DNA of 64,000 nucleotides from Mesorhizobium sp. (GCA_022833215.1 JAIPUZ010000084.1:1-64000), one strand, 5' to 3'; shown: positions 8,329-17,798, counted from the first letter of the stretch. Numbers and translations are program-made. Notes: generated from the letters alone by a model not told the origin.

Positions 8329-9156
8329 ATGATCGATCTGCACTCGCACATCTTGTCCGCTCTCGATGACGGTGCAGCCGATGTGGCTGCGTCGATCGAG
8401 ATGGCTCGCATCGCGGTCGGGGACGGCATCACACACATGGCATGCACCCCGCATGTGGTTCCGGGCAAGTACGAGAACTCGGTCTCCACGATCCTGCCTG
8501 CGATGCACACGCTTCAGGCCATGCTGGACGCGCAGTCCATTCCCCTGACGCTGTATTGTGGGGCCGATGTTCATGTGGCTCCGGATCTTGTCGAACGTCT
8601 GAGGGACGGCGAGGTGCCAACACTGAACCGCACGCGCTATTTCCTGTTGGAGCCGCCGCATGAAATCCTGCCGCCGCGGCTGAAAGATTTTGCGGGCCGC
8701 TTGCTGGAGGCGGGATTCGTTCCCATCATCACGCACCCGGAGCGGCTTTTATGGGCGAGCCGGCATTTTGACGTGATCCAGCGCCTTGCCGACCTCGGTT
8801 GTCCGCTCCAGCTCACCGCGGATTCGCTCACCGGCGCTTTCGGAGCCGCAGCCAGGCAGTTGTGCGAACGCATCCTGAGCGAGGGCAGGGCGAGCTTCTT
8901 TGCCAGTGACGCGCACGGCGTTTCCTGGCGCAAGCCTGTCATGTCCGGTGCCCGGACCATCGTTGCAGAGCGGCTTGGGGAGGACGTTGCCGATCAGATG
9001 TTCGAACATCGGCCTGCCGCTATCCTGGCCGATGCGGAGCCGTCAGCCGTGTTGCCATCATCTCGCCGGACGGTTGGTGCCCCCGCATCGTCCGGGTTCG
9101 CGCGACGCCTTGCCGGTCGGGTTTTCAGGGCCGATCGAATTTTCAGGAATGGATAG
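8329..9156 (+). CDS. PHP-type tyrosine-protein phosphatase (CpsB/YwqE-like)
   Basis: A 275-residue metal-dependent protein tyrosine phosphatase of the PHP superfamily. It would remove phosphate from the tyrosine-rich tail of the downstream ExoP/Wzc-like kinase and so set polymer length and output. Metal ligands are visible: DLHSHIL at residues 3-9, the TPH near 42, THPER near 138 and a C-terminal SDAHG near 191. CpsB/YwqE enzymes are about 250 residues, so the length fits; the last 30 or so residues are a basic, low-complexity extension. It is immediately followed by the Wza-like exporter and the kinase, the canonical cps/exo neighbourhood. ATG at 8329 begins exactly at the family N terminus; no strong ribosome binding site is seen. 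Confidence 0.87.
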   Translation: MIDLHSHILSALDDGAADVAASIEMARIAVGDGITHMACTPHVVPGKYENSVSTILPAMHTLQAMLDAQSIPLTLYCGADVHVAPDLVERLRDGEVPTLNRTRYFLLEPPHEILPPRLKDFAGRLLEAGFVPIITHPERLLWASRHFDVIQRLADLGCPLQLTADSLTGAFGAAARQLCERILSEGRASFFASDAHGVSWRKPVMSGARTIVAERLGEDVADQMFEHRPAAILADAEPSAVLPSSRRTVGAPASSGFARRLAGRVFRADRIFRNG

Positions 9157-9160
9157 AGCC

Positions 9161-9919
9161 ATGGTCGCGCCCAGAATCCTGTCTGTGATCATGCTTGTGG
9201 TTCTTTGCTTCATCGCAGGCTGCACCAGCACCGCCAATACGGGGGCAGCCCCTTCCGATGTGCTTTCGCTGCAATCGGGAGCCGGCGCGGCCGCATCGGA
9301 CGGAAGCCTGCGTCTGGTCAAAAGCTTGCCTGCGCCTGCGGGCACGCGTGACGGAGCCGAGCAGCTGCTGTCGGCGAACGATGTTCTGGAAATCAACGTC
9401 TACAATGCCGACTCCCTCAACCGCACGGTTCAGGTCGATTCCTCCGGCCTTATCTCCCTGCCCCTGATCGGGGTCCGGACCGCAGCCGGAAAGTCCGTCC
9501 GCCAGCTGGAGCAGGAGCTGGAAAAGGCCTATGGCGCTTCCTATCTGCAATCCCCCGATATCACGGTTTTCCTGAAGGAATCGGCCAGCCAGCGGGTTAC
9601 CGTCGATGGCGAGGTCGCCAGATCGGGCCTTTATCCCGTCTCGGCCGGCACCACGCTGCTCGATGCGATAGCCCTGGCGGGAGGCTTCCGCGACGTGGCC
9701 GATCAGAGCAAGGTCTATATCTTCCGGGACGTGGGCGGCAGCAAGCTCGTGGCGAACTACAATGTCGAGCATATTCGCAGCGGCCGGCTGGCCAATCCGC
9801 GCATTTATGGCGGCGATGTGGTCATGGTGTTCACTTCGCAAAGCCGGGTGGCTATCAACAATCTGAAAGAGGCGCTGGGCATCGCAGTCAATGCGAGCCG
9901 GTTGGCTGTCATTCCCTGA
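9161..9919 (+). CDS. polysaccharide export outer-membrane lipoprotein (Wza-like)
   Basis: A lipoprotein of about 252 residues with a hydrophobic leader and lipobox ending FIAGC (Cys about residue 19). It has a Poly_export (PES) domain around LSANDVLEINVYNADSLNRT and SLPLIGVRTAAGKS, and SLBB-type beta-grasp repeats around VTVDGEVARSGLYPV. It would form the outer-membrane or periplasmic channel for polysaccharide translocation, partnering the ExoP-like protein. ATG at 9161 is chosen because it gives the compact lipoprotein leader and has a GGA box about 7 bases upstream; ATG at 9149 is the alternative and would overlap the phosphatase stop. The C-terminal region is shorter than in E. coli Wza, as usual for rhizobial ExoF-type exporters. 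Confidence 0.87.
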   Translation: MVAPRILSVIMLVVLCFIAGCTSTANTGAAPSDVLSLQSGAGAAASDGSLRLVKSLPAPAGTRDGAEQLLSANDVLEINVYNADSLNRTVQVDSSGLISLPLIGVRTAAGKSVRQLEQELEKAYGASYLQSPDITVFLKESASQRVTVDGEVARSGLYPVSAGTTLLDAIALAGGFRDVADQSKVYIFRDVGGSKLVANYNVEHIRSGRLANPRIYGGDVVMVFTSQSRVAINNLKEALGIAVNASRLAVIP

Positions 9920-10066
9920 TGCAGGATTGCAGGGAACGGGCAGAACGGCACCGGGGAGTTCAGGCGGGACTTTCACCGGTATCGGAAGAGCGGCATCGGG
10001 TAGCGGGTACCCAGCAGTTGCAGCAGGGGCAGGCCACCCACCGGTGGCGGGGATTGGAATACAGGC

Positions 10067-12439
10067 ATGCTTGATCGTCATCGCCAGGTCGGCCCGGATC
10101 ATCCCGGAAGCGGAGCGGTTGCCGTACCGGGGACCTGGTACGATCCGCGCCTGCACATTCAGGACTATGCCTATGAGCCTCCCCCGCAGGAGGAAGGCAT
10201 CGATATCCTGCGGCTGTTTCTCTATGTCGTGCACTATCGCTGGCTTCTGGCCACTCTCGTTGCCGTCGGCATAGTGTGCGCACTGGCCGTCACGATGATG
10301 ATGACGCCTCAATACCGTGCCACGGCGCGGCTGGAAGTGCTGGTGCCTTCGGCGAAGGTTTTTCAGGACATCGAAGTCACTTCGGAGGGCAGCGACATGC
10401 GCTCCTACCTGACGGCGCGTGAAAAACTCAAGAGCCGCTCCCTCGCACAGCGTGTGGTGTTCAATCTCGGCCTGGGCGAACGCGAGGACTTCCTGTTTCC
10501 AAGGCCCAGCTTCTCGCCCCTGAACATACTCAACCGCGCCTTCGGCAGGTCGCCGGGCGGGGATATCTCCCAATATTCCGCGGATGAGCGCGCCAACATG
10601 GCTGTCAACAGGGTGCTCGCCAATCTCTCCGTCGATCCGATCACCAACACCAGCCTTCTGTCCATCAGCTATTCCGACCAGCAGCCCAGATACGCTTACG
10701 AGATCGCCAATCAGGTCGCCCAGAGCTTTATCGACCAGCGTGTCGACCAGGCCAGCGATACGTCCTCGCAGGCGCGCAAGTTCATTCAGGAACAGGTGTT
10801 GCAGGTCAAGGAGCGGCTTCAGCAGTCGGAGGAGGCGCTGGTCGATTACGCCAAGAGTGCCGGCATCACCATCACCGGCAGCGACAGTTCGCTGATTGCG
10901 GCGAACCTGACGGAGATCAACAAGGCGCTGGCGCTCGCCATGCAGGAAAGCCTGGATTACGGCCGGCTGGTGCAACAGATCGACAACGGGCAGGGCGCCA
11001 GCCTGGAACAGGTGCTCAAGAGCGAAGGGCTGGAGAAGCTGCGGGGCAAGCTCGCCGAGCTGAATGCCGAATATCAGCAGAAACTGGCGTTCTTCAAGCC
11101 GGGCTTCCCCGAGATGCAGCAGCTTCGTTCGCAGATCAGGGAGATCGAGAACCAGTTGAACCTTGGCATAGCCGCCGTGACGGATTCCATCCGCATCAAG
11201 CACACGGAGACGCTCGCCAAGGTTCAGGACCTCAGGAACAAGCTGGCGGAACTGGAAGCCGAGCAGGTCGCCTATCAGGACAAGAACATCAGGTACACGA
11301 TCCTGAAGCGGGAGGTGGATTCCAACCGCTCCCAGTATGAAAACCTGATCGCCAAGCTGAACGAGGTCGCTGTCGGCTCGGAACTGAGGAACCAGAACGC
11401 CGCCGTGGTCGACATGGCGGTGATGCCCCGTTCTCCATACTCGCCGCGACTGCCCGTCAATCTGGCGATCGGGCTGGTCCTGTCCATGGTGATCGGCGCG
11501 GCCGCCGTCTACGTTCTTGAACTGCTCAACAACACCTTCACCAATCCCGAGCAGGTGGAGAAGGAACTGCGGCTGCCGATCCTTGGCATCCTGCCGGCGA
11601 TCGATGACAAGGAATTCGTTCAGGCGGTGGCGGACCCCAGGTCTGGCCTGTCGGAATCCTACCGGTCGCTGCGCACCTCGCTTCAGTTTTCTGGTGAACA
11701 GGGCGCGCCGCGGGTCCTGCTCGTCACCAGTTCCGAGCCCTCCGAAGGCAAGTCGACGACGGTCTTCAAGCTGGCCGAGGATTTCGGTGCCCTTGGCGCA
11801 AAGGTTCTGGTCGTGGATGCGGACCTTCGCAAGCCGGTGGTGCATCGCATATTCAAGGTCGACAATATCGTCGGCCTTAGCAACGTCCTGACCAACACGA
11901 TCCGCCGTGACGATCTGCCGAAGCTCATCAAGCCGGTCGGAGGGAATGTCAGCGTCATGACGGCCGGCATGATCCCGCCGAACCCTGCGGATCTCCTGTC
12001 CTCCTCCCGCATGGGGCTGCTGCTGCAAAAGCTGTCCCGCAGCTATGATCTGGTCCTGATCGATTCGCCGCCGATCATCGGCCTTTCCGATGCGCCCATC
12101 CTTAGCCGCCTGACCGAGGCCACGCTTCTCGTCGTCTCCTCAAATCAGGTGACGCGAAAGGCCGCGCGCGCTGCGCTCAAGCGCATTCAGGCTGCCGGTT
12201 CCAATGTTCTGGGTGTTGCAATGACCAAGTTTGCGGTGCGCAAGCTGGACTACAACTACAGCTACAAATACCTCAGCTACAACTACTACAGCTATGGCGA
12301 TGAAACGCCGAAGCTGGAAAGCAAGGGCGGTGAGGGGGGCTCATCAACACATGCGAAAAACTGGTCGCTTGCTTCTGTGTCTGGGCGCGTGCGCAAGCAT
12401 CTTCGCGATCTTGGCGATCGCATCAAGTCGGCATCTTGA
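10067..12439 (+). CDS. polysaccharide co-polymerase / tyrosine autokinase (ExoP/Wzc-like)
   Basis: A 790-residue inner-membrane chain-length determinant fused to a BY-kinase. Transmembrane segments lie near residues 53-76 and 463-485, with a long, coiled-coil-rich periplasmic Wzz/GNVR region between them. The cytoplasmic kinase has Walker A' SSEPSEGKST near 556, Walker A DADLRKP near 584, and DSPPIIGLSDA near 666. A tyrosine cluster (YNYSYKYLSYNYYSY) near 728-743 is the autophosphorylation site. A further 45 or so residues follow this cluster, which is more than in typical family members. The segment encoding the last 29 of them also encodes the start of the next gene. It would control polymer length with the adjacent phosphatase and exporter. 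Confidence 0.92.
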   Translation: MLDRHRQVGPDHPGSGAVAVPGTWYDPRLHIQDYAYEPPPQEEGIDILRLFLYVVHYRWLLATLVAVGIVCALAVTMMMTPQYRATARLEVLVPSAKVFQDIEVTSEGSDMRSYLTAREKLKSRSLAQRVVFNLGLGEREDFLFPRPSFSPLNILNRAFGRSPGGDISQYSADERANMAVNRVLANLSVDPITNTSLLSISYSDQQPRYAYEIANQVAQSFIDQRVDQASDTSSQARKFIQEQVLQVKERLQQSEEALVDYAKSAGITITGSDSSLIAANLTEINKALALAMQESLDYGRLVQQIDNGQGASLEQVLKSEGLEKLRGKLAELNAEYQQKLAFFKPGFPEMQQLRSQIREIENQLNLGIAAVTDSIRIKHTETLAKVQDLRNKLAELEAEQVAYQDKNIRYTILKREVDSNRSQYENLIAKLNEVAVGSELRNQNAAVVDMAVMPRSPYSPRLPVNLAIGLVLSMVIGAAAVYVLELLNNTFTNPEQVEKELRLPILGILPAIDDKEFVQAVADPRSGLSESYRSLRTSLQFSGEQGAPRVLLVTSSEPSEGKSTTVFKLAEDFGALGAKVLVVDADLRKPVVHRIFKVDNIVGLSNVLTNTIRRDDLPKLIKPVGGNVSVMTAGMIPPNPADLLSSSRMGLLLQKLSRSYDLVLIDSPPIIGLSDAPILSRLTEATLLVVSSNQVTRKAARAALKRIQAAGSNVLGVAMTKFAVRKLDYNYSYKYLSYNYYSYGDETPKLESKGGEGGSSTHAKNWSLASVSGRVRKHLRDLGDRIKSAS

Positions 12440-13586
12440 GACCGATCATCCGGACGTTGCTCTGGCGCTCTATCCGCTGAATGCGGAAGCGTTTATTGCC
12501 GACACCGTCGTCCGCCTGAACCGGCAGGACGCGGACGCTCGCCTCGAGGAAATGGAAGCGCAGGTCCGCCGGGCGGTGCCTGCCAATGCCGGCGATGCCC
12601 GCATCTACAGCCTGCTCGGCGAAATTCTGCGCAGGCGCGGTGAGGCCGATACCGCCTATGCCATGTTCGATCATGCCCTGGCGCTGGCAAGCACCGAAAT
12701 CCATGCCCTGAACTGGACCATTCAGCGTGCCGTGGCAGCCGCGGAGTATGACAAGGCGGCTGAGGCGCTGGACCTGATGTTCCGCCGCTGGCCCGGCCGG
12801 ATCGGGACGTTCGCCGCGGCGGTGCCGCAGGTGTTTTCGCAGGCCGACAGCTATGAGGTTCTGCTTGAAATGCTTGCCGCAGCTCCGCCATGGCGCTCCC
12901 GGCTGATCTCGGCCCTCGCCCGTGGTGAGAGCGATGATCTGGCCTTCACTGCGCGGCTCTTGCAGGATCTGGCTCTGGGGTCCTCGCCCCCGTCGCCGTC
13001 CGAAACGGCTCAGCTGATCGCCAGCCTATTCCGGTACAAGCAATACGATCTGGCATATCGTACGTTCCTGCTCACGCTGGCGCCGCAGGAACGGGAATTG
13101 TCGGGTTTCGTGTTCAATGGCCAGTTCCGCCAGGGGCCGTCGGGCAGACGGTTCGACTGGGGCGTGCGACAGCAGCCGGGAATGGTGCTCAGCCTGCCGT
13201 CCGGACCCGCAAGCGGCTCATCGGGCTATGGGTTGTCGCTTGAGTTCAGCGGGACGCCGGTCCTGCGCATCGGGCTGGAGCAGTATCTGTCTCTGCCGTC
13301 CGGGGCTTACGAGATCGAGTTCAACGCTTCCGCCACCGCGGCCGAACTGCCCAAATCGTTGATGTGGGCCATAGATTGTGTCGATCCGGGGCAGCCGATC
13401 GTGCGGGTCGAGGTGCCGGCCGGGACCTATCAGGACCGTAGCGTTCGCGACGTATTCACCATTCCGCAGAACTGTCCCGTGCAGACCCTTACACTGAGAA
13501 CCAACGCCATGGTGGAGAGCTGGAGCAATCGCTACACCGGCAAGGTGCTGTTCCACGATATTCGTATCCTGGCGGTGCAATCATGA
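12351..13586 (+). CDS. membrane-anchored TPR-containing polysaccharide cluster protein
   Basis: A 411-residue protein whose function I do not recognise. It starts with a basic N terminus and one hydrophobic anchor (about residues 6-25). Helical TPR-like repeats follow, around DARIYSLLGEILRRRGEADTAY and AEYDKAAEALDLMFRRWP (residues 80-150). The C-terminal part is beta-rich and rather like a carbohydrate-binding module. The ATG at 12351 has a GAGGGG box about 12 bases upstream and lies 89 bp inside the kinase gene in another frame. The downstream alternatives would remove the anchor, so the overlap is probably real. Its stop overlaps the next ATG (ATGA). A periplasmic scaffold or glycan-modification role in assembly is inferred from position only. 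Confidence 0.7.
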   Translation: MRKTGRLLLCLGACASIFAILAIASSRHLETDHPDVALALYPLNAEAFIADTVVRLNRQDADARLEEMEAQVRRAVPANAGDARIYSLLGEILRRRGEADTAYAMFDHALALASTEIHALNWTIQRAVAAAEYDKAAEALDLMFRRWPGRIGTFAAAVPQVFSQADSYEVLLEMLAAAPPWRSRLISALARGESDDLAFTARLLQDLALGSSPPSPSETAQLIASLFRYKQYDLAYRTFLLTLAPQERELSGFVFNGQFRQGPSGRRFDWGVRQQPGMVLSLPSGPASGSSGYGLSLEFSGTPVLRIGLEQYLSLPSGAYEIEFNASATAAELPKSLMWAIDCVDPGQPIVRVEVPAGTYQDRSVRDVFTIPQNCPVQTLTLRTNAMVESWSNRYTGKVLFHDIRILAVQS

Positions 13587-14932
13587 CGACGCTCGAAACA
13601 GGGCTAGCGAAGGGATGGCGCGGCAAGCGCAACCTGCTCGGTTTCTGTCTGCTTGCCTGCCTGCTGGTGGGGGGCGCCACACAACGGGGTGTTTTGATCG
13701 ATGCGGTCCTGCAATCGATCGTCATAGCCGGTTCAGCCTTTGCGCTGATGTCGGCGCAGATGACGAAGCCGATGCGTGCCGGCATCGTCCTGCTGGTGCT
13801 GATCCTTGCGCTCGGCATCATGCAGCTTCTGCCGCTGCCGCTTTCCCTGCTGGAAATGGCGCGCCCGGCTGGTCTGCTTCCGTTCGCCGGAGGCGATCCA
13901 TCTGCAGCCTTCGAAGCCGCTCCGGTCAGCCTCGCCGTGTCGCGCACCATCGAGGCCACGATCTTTGCCCTGGTGCCGGTCATTTTCTTCATCGCAGCCG
14001 TGAGCCTGCCGCAGGACAAGTTCGCGGACCTGCTGCCCTTCTTCGTCATCGGTTTTGTCTGCAACCTGATAGCCGGCGGCCTGCAATATTCCTTCAGCAC
14101 AGGCGCCACGCTTGGCGATCTTCTGGGCTACGGCGTCATGGTCGGCATGTTCGCCAATGTGAACCATTTCTCCACACTGGTTTTCTCAAGCCTGCCGCTG
14201 ATCATCTATTTCGGCTTTTTCCACGGTCGCGCGGCCATCGCCACGCTTCTCCTGATCCTGACGTTCCTCGTGCTGCTGGCTGCCGGGTCGCGCGCCGGCA
14301 TCCTGATCGGGCTTTGCGTGGTCGCGATCTCCGTCGCCTCGCTCATCTGGCGCGGCCGTGTCGGGACCATTGCGATGGTGGTTCTGTTCGCCAGCCTGGT
14401 CGTCTATGGCTACGGCGCGCTGGTGCAGATCGGTTCCCAGCAACTGGACCCGGATTTCGGGCGCAGGGAATTTGCCCTTACCACATGGCAAGCCATACAG
14501 GACAACTGGGTATTGGGCACGGGCTTCGCCACATTCGATCTCGTGTACCCGGCCTATGAAAAGCGCGACATGGTGCATGCCCTGTACGTCAATCATGCGC
14601 ACAACGATTTTCTCGAGCTGCTGCTCGAAGGCGGGGCGGGGGCGATGGTGATCTTTGCCGTCTACGTCGCAATGGTGATCGCGCGCGCCGTGCAGGTCTA
14701 CAACCGCCCGCTCCAGCGACTGGCGCTGTTGTCGATCGCCGTTATCCTGCTCCACTCCATTGTGGATTATCCCTTGCGGACCATGTCGATCGCCATGACC
14801 TTCGCCTTCTTCAACGTGCTGTTCTTTTCCGACATCGGTGCGCGGCCGGGATCGCCGGAGAGCGGCCTGAAAGGAAAAAAACCTCAGCCCCGGGAAGAGG
14901 TTCTGCTTCCCGCCCCGCAGCACGGTGGGTGA
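13583..14932 (+). CDS. O-antigen ligase / polymerase family membrane protein
   Basis: A 449-residue polytopic protein of the Wzy/WaaL (O-antigen ligase) superfamily with about 11-12 hydrophobic segments. The large periplasmic loop before the last membrane segments carries a conserved basic and aromatic region, with WVLGTGFATF near residue 310 and the NHAHNDFLELLLEGG motif near 338; the His is a hallmark of this superfamily. In this cluster it probably polymerises repeat units in the periplasm, working with the ExoP-like chain-length protein. The start overlaps the stop of the TPR gene as ATGA. It is the last gene of the plus-strand polysaccharide group; the next gene is convergent with only 16 bp between. 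Confidence 0.87.
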   Translation: MTTLETGLAKGWRGKRNLLGFCLLACLLVGGATQRGVLIDAVLQSIVIAGSAFALMSAQMTKPMRAGIVLLVLILALGIMQLLPLPLSLLEMARPAGLLPFAGGDPSAAFEAAPVSLAVSRTIEATIFALVPVIFFIAAVSLPQDKFADLLPFFVIGFVCNLIAGGLQYSFSTGATLGDLLGYGVMVGMFANVNHFSTLVFSSLPLIIYFGFFHGRAAIATLLLILTFLVLLAAGSRAGILIGLCVVAISVASLIWRGRVGTIAMVVLFASLVVYGYGALVQIGSQQLDPDFGRREFALTTWQAIQDNWVLGTGFATFDLVYPAYEKRDMVHALYVNHAHNDFLELLLEGGAGAMVIFAVYVAMVIARAVQVYNRPLQRLALLSIAVILLHSIVDYPLRTMSIAMTFAFFNVLFFSDIGARPGSPESGLKGKKPQPREEVLLPAPQHGG

Positions 14933-14948
14933 AGGTTGTCTGGCGTGG

Positions 14949-15266
14949 TCAGGGCTCCTGGCCGGGTGCCAGCGTCATGACATCCGCCCAATCCGGATGC
15001 CTGCGATACTGGCTGCGCACATAGGGGCATAGCGGAAGAATCCTGAACCCGTTGCTGCGGGCATCTTCCACCATGAACGAAACCAGCGCCGCCGCGGCTC
15101 CCGTTCCCTTCATGGTCTCGGGCGCGCTCGTGTGGTCGGCGCTGATCAGCGCCGGTCCCCTTCTGGTGAAGGTGATTTCAGCCTCGCCGTCGATGCCGTC
15201 GATCCGCGCGACATAGCGGCCGCGCCGTCCTTCCAGCTCTTTCCTGACGATCCTGATGTCAGCCAT
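14949..15266 (-). CDS. small GNAT-like N-acetyltransferase (COG2388 type)
   Basis: A 105-residue protein of the compact GNAT group typified by YidJ/YjdJ-like proteins. It shows a beta-strand AEITFTRRG, an ISADHTSAPETMKGTGAAAALV stretch that matches the acetyl-CoA binding loop, and a C-terminal PLCPYVRSQYRRHPDW segment characteristic of the family. The ATG at 15266 follows a good GGAGG box and overlaps the stop of the upstream fusion gene by a few bases; a longer in-frame start exists but has no family sequence. It ends the quinone-detoxification operon. The substrate is unknown. Confidence 0.78.
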   Translation of the reverse strand: MADIRIVRKELEGRRGRYVARIDGIDGEAEITFTRRGPALISADHTSAPETMKGTGAAAALVSFMVEDARSNGFRILPLCPYVRSQYRRHPDWADVMTLAPGQEP

Positions 15267-16827
15267 GTCGGCCTCCTTGACTTGTGCGCAGCCAATCACG
15301 CGCGATGGTTTCGTCCTCCTGCGACAGTTCGTGTCCGGCACCGATGGTGTGCAGGTCCAGCGTCGCGCCCGAACCTTCCAGCCATCGCGCCAGCGGCCTG
15401 CCGAAATTGGAGAAGGGGTCGCGCGCCCCGGCGATCATCAGCACTTCGGTGCCGCCAAGGTCGGTCGCGGGCGGATCTTCCAGCACCATCATGGGGCGTA
15501 GCAGGATCGCTTTTGCGATGTGGCCAGGTTGCAGGCCCATCACCGAAGCGGCAAAGTTCGCGCCATTCGACAGCCCCAGGAAGGTCATGCGGGTGGAATC
15601 AAGCCCGTAGCCCGCGATGGCGCCCTCCACGAATGCCGCGAAAGCTTCCGCCTCGGAGCGGATATCCGCCTGATCGAAGCTGATCGGCCCCAGCCGGCGG
15701 AACCAGCGCGCATTGCCCTCTTCATGGGCGCGGCCGCGCACGCCGAGCAAGGTGGCGCGCGGCGATATGCGGTGCGCCAGCGGCATCAGGTCCGCTTCAC
15801 TACCGCCGCTGCCATGCAGAAGCACCATGGTGCTGCCGTCCGGGTCACCGGGCGTGAAGAAGCGGTGCACGAAAGGCAATTCGCGGCGCGGCGTGCGCGG
15901 CTCGCCCGGCATGGCGAACTGGGGCAGCATGACCCGAAGGTCCTGCGCGCGCAGCTGATCGCCTGGCGGCACCATCAGCGTGGTGCCAAGGGCGCCCGGC
16001 GGCTCATCGACAGCAAAGCCCGGTCCGTCCGTGGCCACCTCCAGCAGTGTTCCCGCCGGTTCGCGGACATAGAGCGAGGTGAAATAGCGCCGGTCATGAA
16101 CGTTGGTCGGCGAGGAATTGAGCGTGGCAAGCTGCGTTTCCAGTGCCTCTATCGCGGCAATGTTGGCCGCCCGTAGGGCGACGTGATCGGCCGTGCCTGT
16201 GCCGGGGATGCCTTCCACAAAGCCGGAGCCATCCCGGATATCGATGGCGTCGGTGTCCGAAAGCATGCGTGTGGTGTTTCCCTCCACCGGTCCCTGCCGA
16301 TAGCCGAAGCGGGTGATGAAGGCAGCGGTTTCCTCCGGCGCTTCCGAAAGGATGGTGACGGCGCGCAGGCGTGCGGGACCGCGCCCGGCATCGCCCCACG
16401 GATGCGGGGCAGGCATATCGACCCCCACCAGCTTGACGATGACGCCATCGGGGTCCTTCAGCCGAAGCACGGTTTCGCCGAACTCGCGTGTCGGGCCCTG
16501 CATGGCGATGCCGTGCTGAAGGCAGCGGGTCATCCACTCGCCAATGCTGGAGGGCGGTATGGCCAGCGCGATTTCGAACACCTGCCCGTGGCCGACCCGT
16601 CCGGTCGCGCCGTCTTCCCATACAAGGAAGGTGATGAGGGTGCCCGGCGAGCCCGCGGCGTCGCCGTAGAACAGGTGAAGCTGCTCGGCGTCCTCATAGC
16701 CGCCGGTGCGCTTGACCAGCCGCAGGCCGAGAAAACCGGCATGGAAGTCGACATTCGCCTGCACGTTGCGCGTGATCAGCGTGACATGATGGATGCCGCT
16801 TTCGGGCTTTCCGGCCTGCTGGTGCAT
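15259..16827 (-). CDS. fused ring-cleaving dioxygenase / alpha-beta hydrolase
   Basis: A 522-residue fusion. Residues 1 to about 315 are a two-module vicinal-oxygen-chelate ring-cleaving dioxygenase of the MhqO type, opening ESGIHHVTLITRNVQANVDF and with LHLFYGDAAGSPGT near 50. Residues about 325-522 are a dienelactone-hydrolase or carboxylesterase-like alpha/beta hydrolase with LLHGSGGSEAD, nucleophile motif GLSNG near 440 and a C-terminal GAGHELS histidine. It would open an aromatic diol or quinol and hydrolyse the product in the cytoplasm. The ATG follows a GAGGCG box. Two genes upstream in the same operon encode the same two activities separately. The open frame continues upstream over the pirin gene but is not coding there. 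Confidence 0.85.
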   Translation of the reverse strand: MHQQAGKPESGIHHVTLITRNVQANVDFHAGFLGLRLVKRTGGYEDAEQLHLFYGDAAGSPGTLITFLVWEDGATGRVGHGQVFEIALAIPPSSIGEWMTRCLQHGIAMQGPTREFGETVLRLKDPDGVIVKLVGVDMPAPHPWGDAGRGPARLRAVTILSEAPEETAAFITRFGYRQGPVEGNTTRMLSDTDAIDIRDGSGFVEGIPGTGTADHVALRAANIAAIEALETQLATLNSSPTNVHDRRYFTSLYVREPAGTLLEVATDGPGFAVDEPPGALGTTLMVPPGDQLRAQDLRVMLPQFAMPGEPRTPRRELPFVHRFFTPGDPDGSTMVLLHGSGGSEADLMPLAHRISPRATLLGVRGRAHEEGNARWFRRLGPISFDQADIRSEAEAFAAFVEGAIAGYGLDSTRMTFLGLSNGANFAASVMGLQPGHIAKAILLRPMMVLEDPPATDLGGTEVLMIAGARDPFSNFGRPLARWLEGSGATLDLHTIGAGHELSQEDETIARDWLRTSQGGRHG

Positions 16828-16841
16828 GATGGGTCGCCTCT

Positions 16842-17798
16842 TCAGTGACCGGACGATCCGATCGCCGGGAATGGAATGAATTCGGCATTGTCGTCCGGCG
16901 GGAGGCGGAAGCGGCCATGCTCGAAATCGCCCTTTATCCAGGCTTCCTTCGCGGCATCGAGCTTTTCCTTCGATGAGGCGACGAAGTTCCACGAGATGTA
17001 GCGCGGGCCGTTCAGCGTCTCGCCGCCGAGCAGCATCAGCCGTGCGCCGCGTTCGCCCGCGGTGACGGTGATGGGATCGCCGGGGCGAAACACCATCATC
17101 TGTCCGGCCTCGAACTCCTGCCCGGCAATCAGCACCGAGCCTTCGGTGACATAGAGCCCGCGGTCTTCGTGGTTGTCGGGCAGAGGCAGCCTGGCTCCCG
17201 CCAAAAGCACGGCGTCGGCATAGAACATTTCCGAGAAGGTCTTCACCGGCGCGCGCTCGCCCCAGGCATTGCCGAGAATGACCCGTACCTGCTTGCCTTC
17301 GCCGGTAATGAAAGGCAGCGCATCCTTGTCCTGATGCTCGAAGGTTGCGGGCCTGTCCTCGTCGGCTTCGGGCAGGGCCACCCATGTCTGGATGCCGAAC
17401 AGGGAATGATGCGGCTGGGCGCGGGTGTGTGCGCTTGTGCGCTCGGAATGGGTTACGCCGTTGCCGGCCACCATCCAGTTCACTTCGCCCGGATAGATCA
17501 TCTGGTTTGTGCCGAGGCTGTCGCGATGCTGGAACTCGCCCTGATAAAGATAGGTCACGGTGGCGAGCCCGATATGCGGATGCGGGCGCACATCGATGCC
17601 GCCTTCGTCGATGAATTCGGCAGGTCCCATCTGGTCGAAGAAGATGAAGGGGCCAACCATCTGGCGCTTGGGTGCGGGCAGGGCCCGCCGCACCTCGAAG
17701 CCGCCAAGGTCGCGCGCACGCGGCACGATCAGCGTCTCGATGTCGTCGATGCTGCCCGCTTCCGGGCATTTCGGTTCGATGTCGGGCATCCAGCTCAT
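16842..17798 (-). CDS. pirin family protein
   Basis: A 318-residue bicupin of the pirin family, often acting as a quercetin-dioxygenase-like or redox-responsive protein. Metal-binding residues of the first cupin are present in RPHPHIGLATVTYLY near residue 80 and in the MVAGNGVTHSER segment near 118, where the second conserved His follows. The C terminus has the family motif GPRYISWNFVASSKE. The ATG at 17798 has an AGAGGA box five bases upstream; an earlier in-frame ATG lacks one. It sits between a carboxylesterase and the fused dioxygenase-hydrolase, in line with a role in quinone or electrophile response. Its precise reaction cannot be read from sequence. Confidence 0.88.
   Translation of the reverse strand: MSWMPDIEPKCPEAGSIDDIETLIVPRARDLGGFEVRRALPAPKRQMVGPFIFFDQMGPAEFIDEGGIDVRPHPHIGLATVTYLYQGEFQHRDSLGTNQMIYPGEVNWMVAGNGVTHSERTSAHTRAQPHHSLFGIQTWVALPEADEDRPATFEHQDKDALPFITGEGKQVRVILGNAWGERAPVKTFSEMFYADAVLLAGARLPLPDNHEDRGLYVTEGSVLIAGQEFEAGQMMVFRPGDPITVTAGERGARLMLLGGETLNGPRYISWNFVASSKEKLDAAKEAWIKGDFEHGRFRLPPDDNAEFIPFPAIGSSGH

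Noticed and set aside
9143-12028. Long minus-strand reading frame of 961 codons opposite the exporter and kinase
   Set aside because: It is antisense to clear family domains in the plus strand and its translation has no recognisable features; such frames are common in high-GC DNA.
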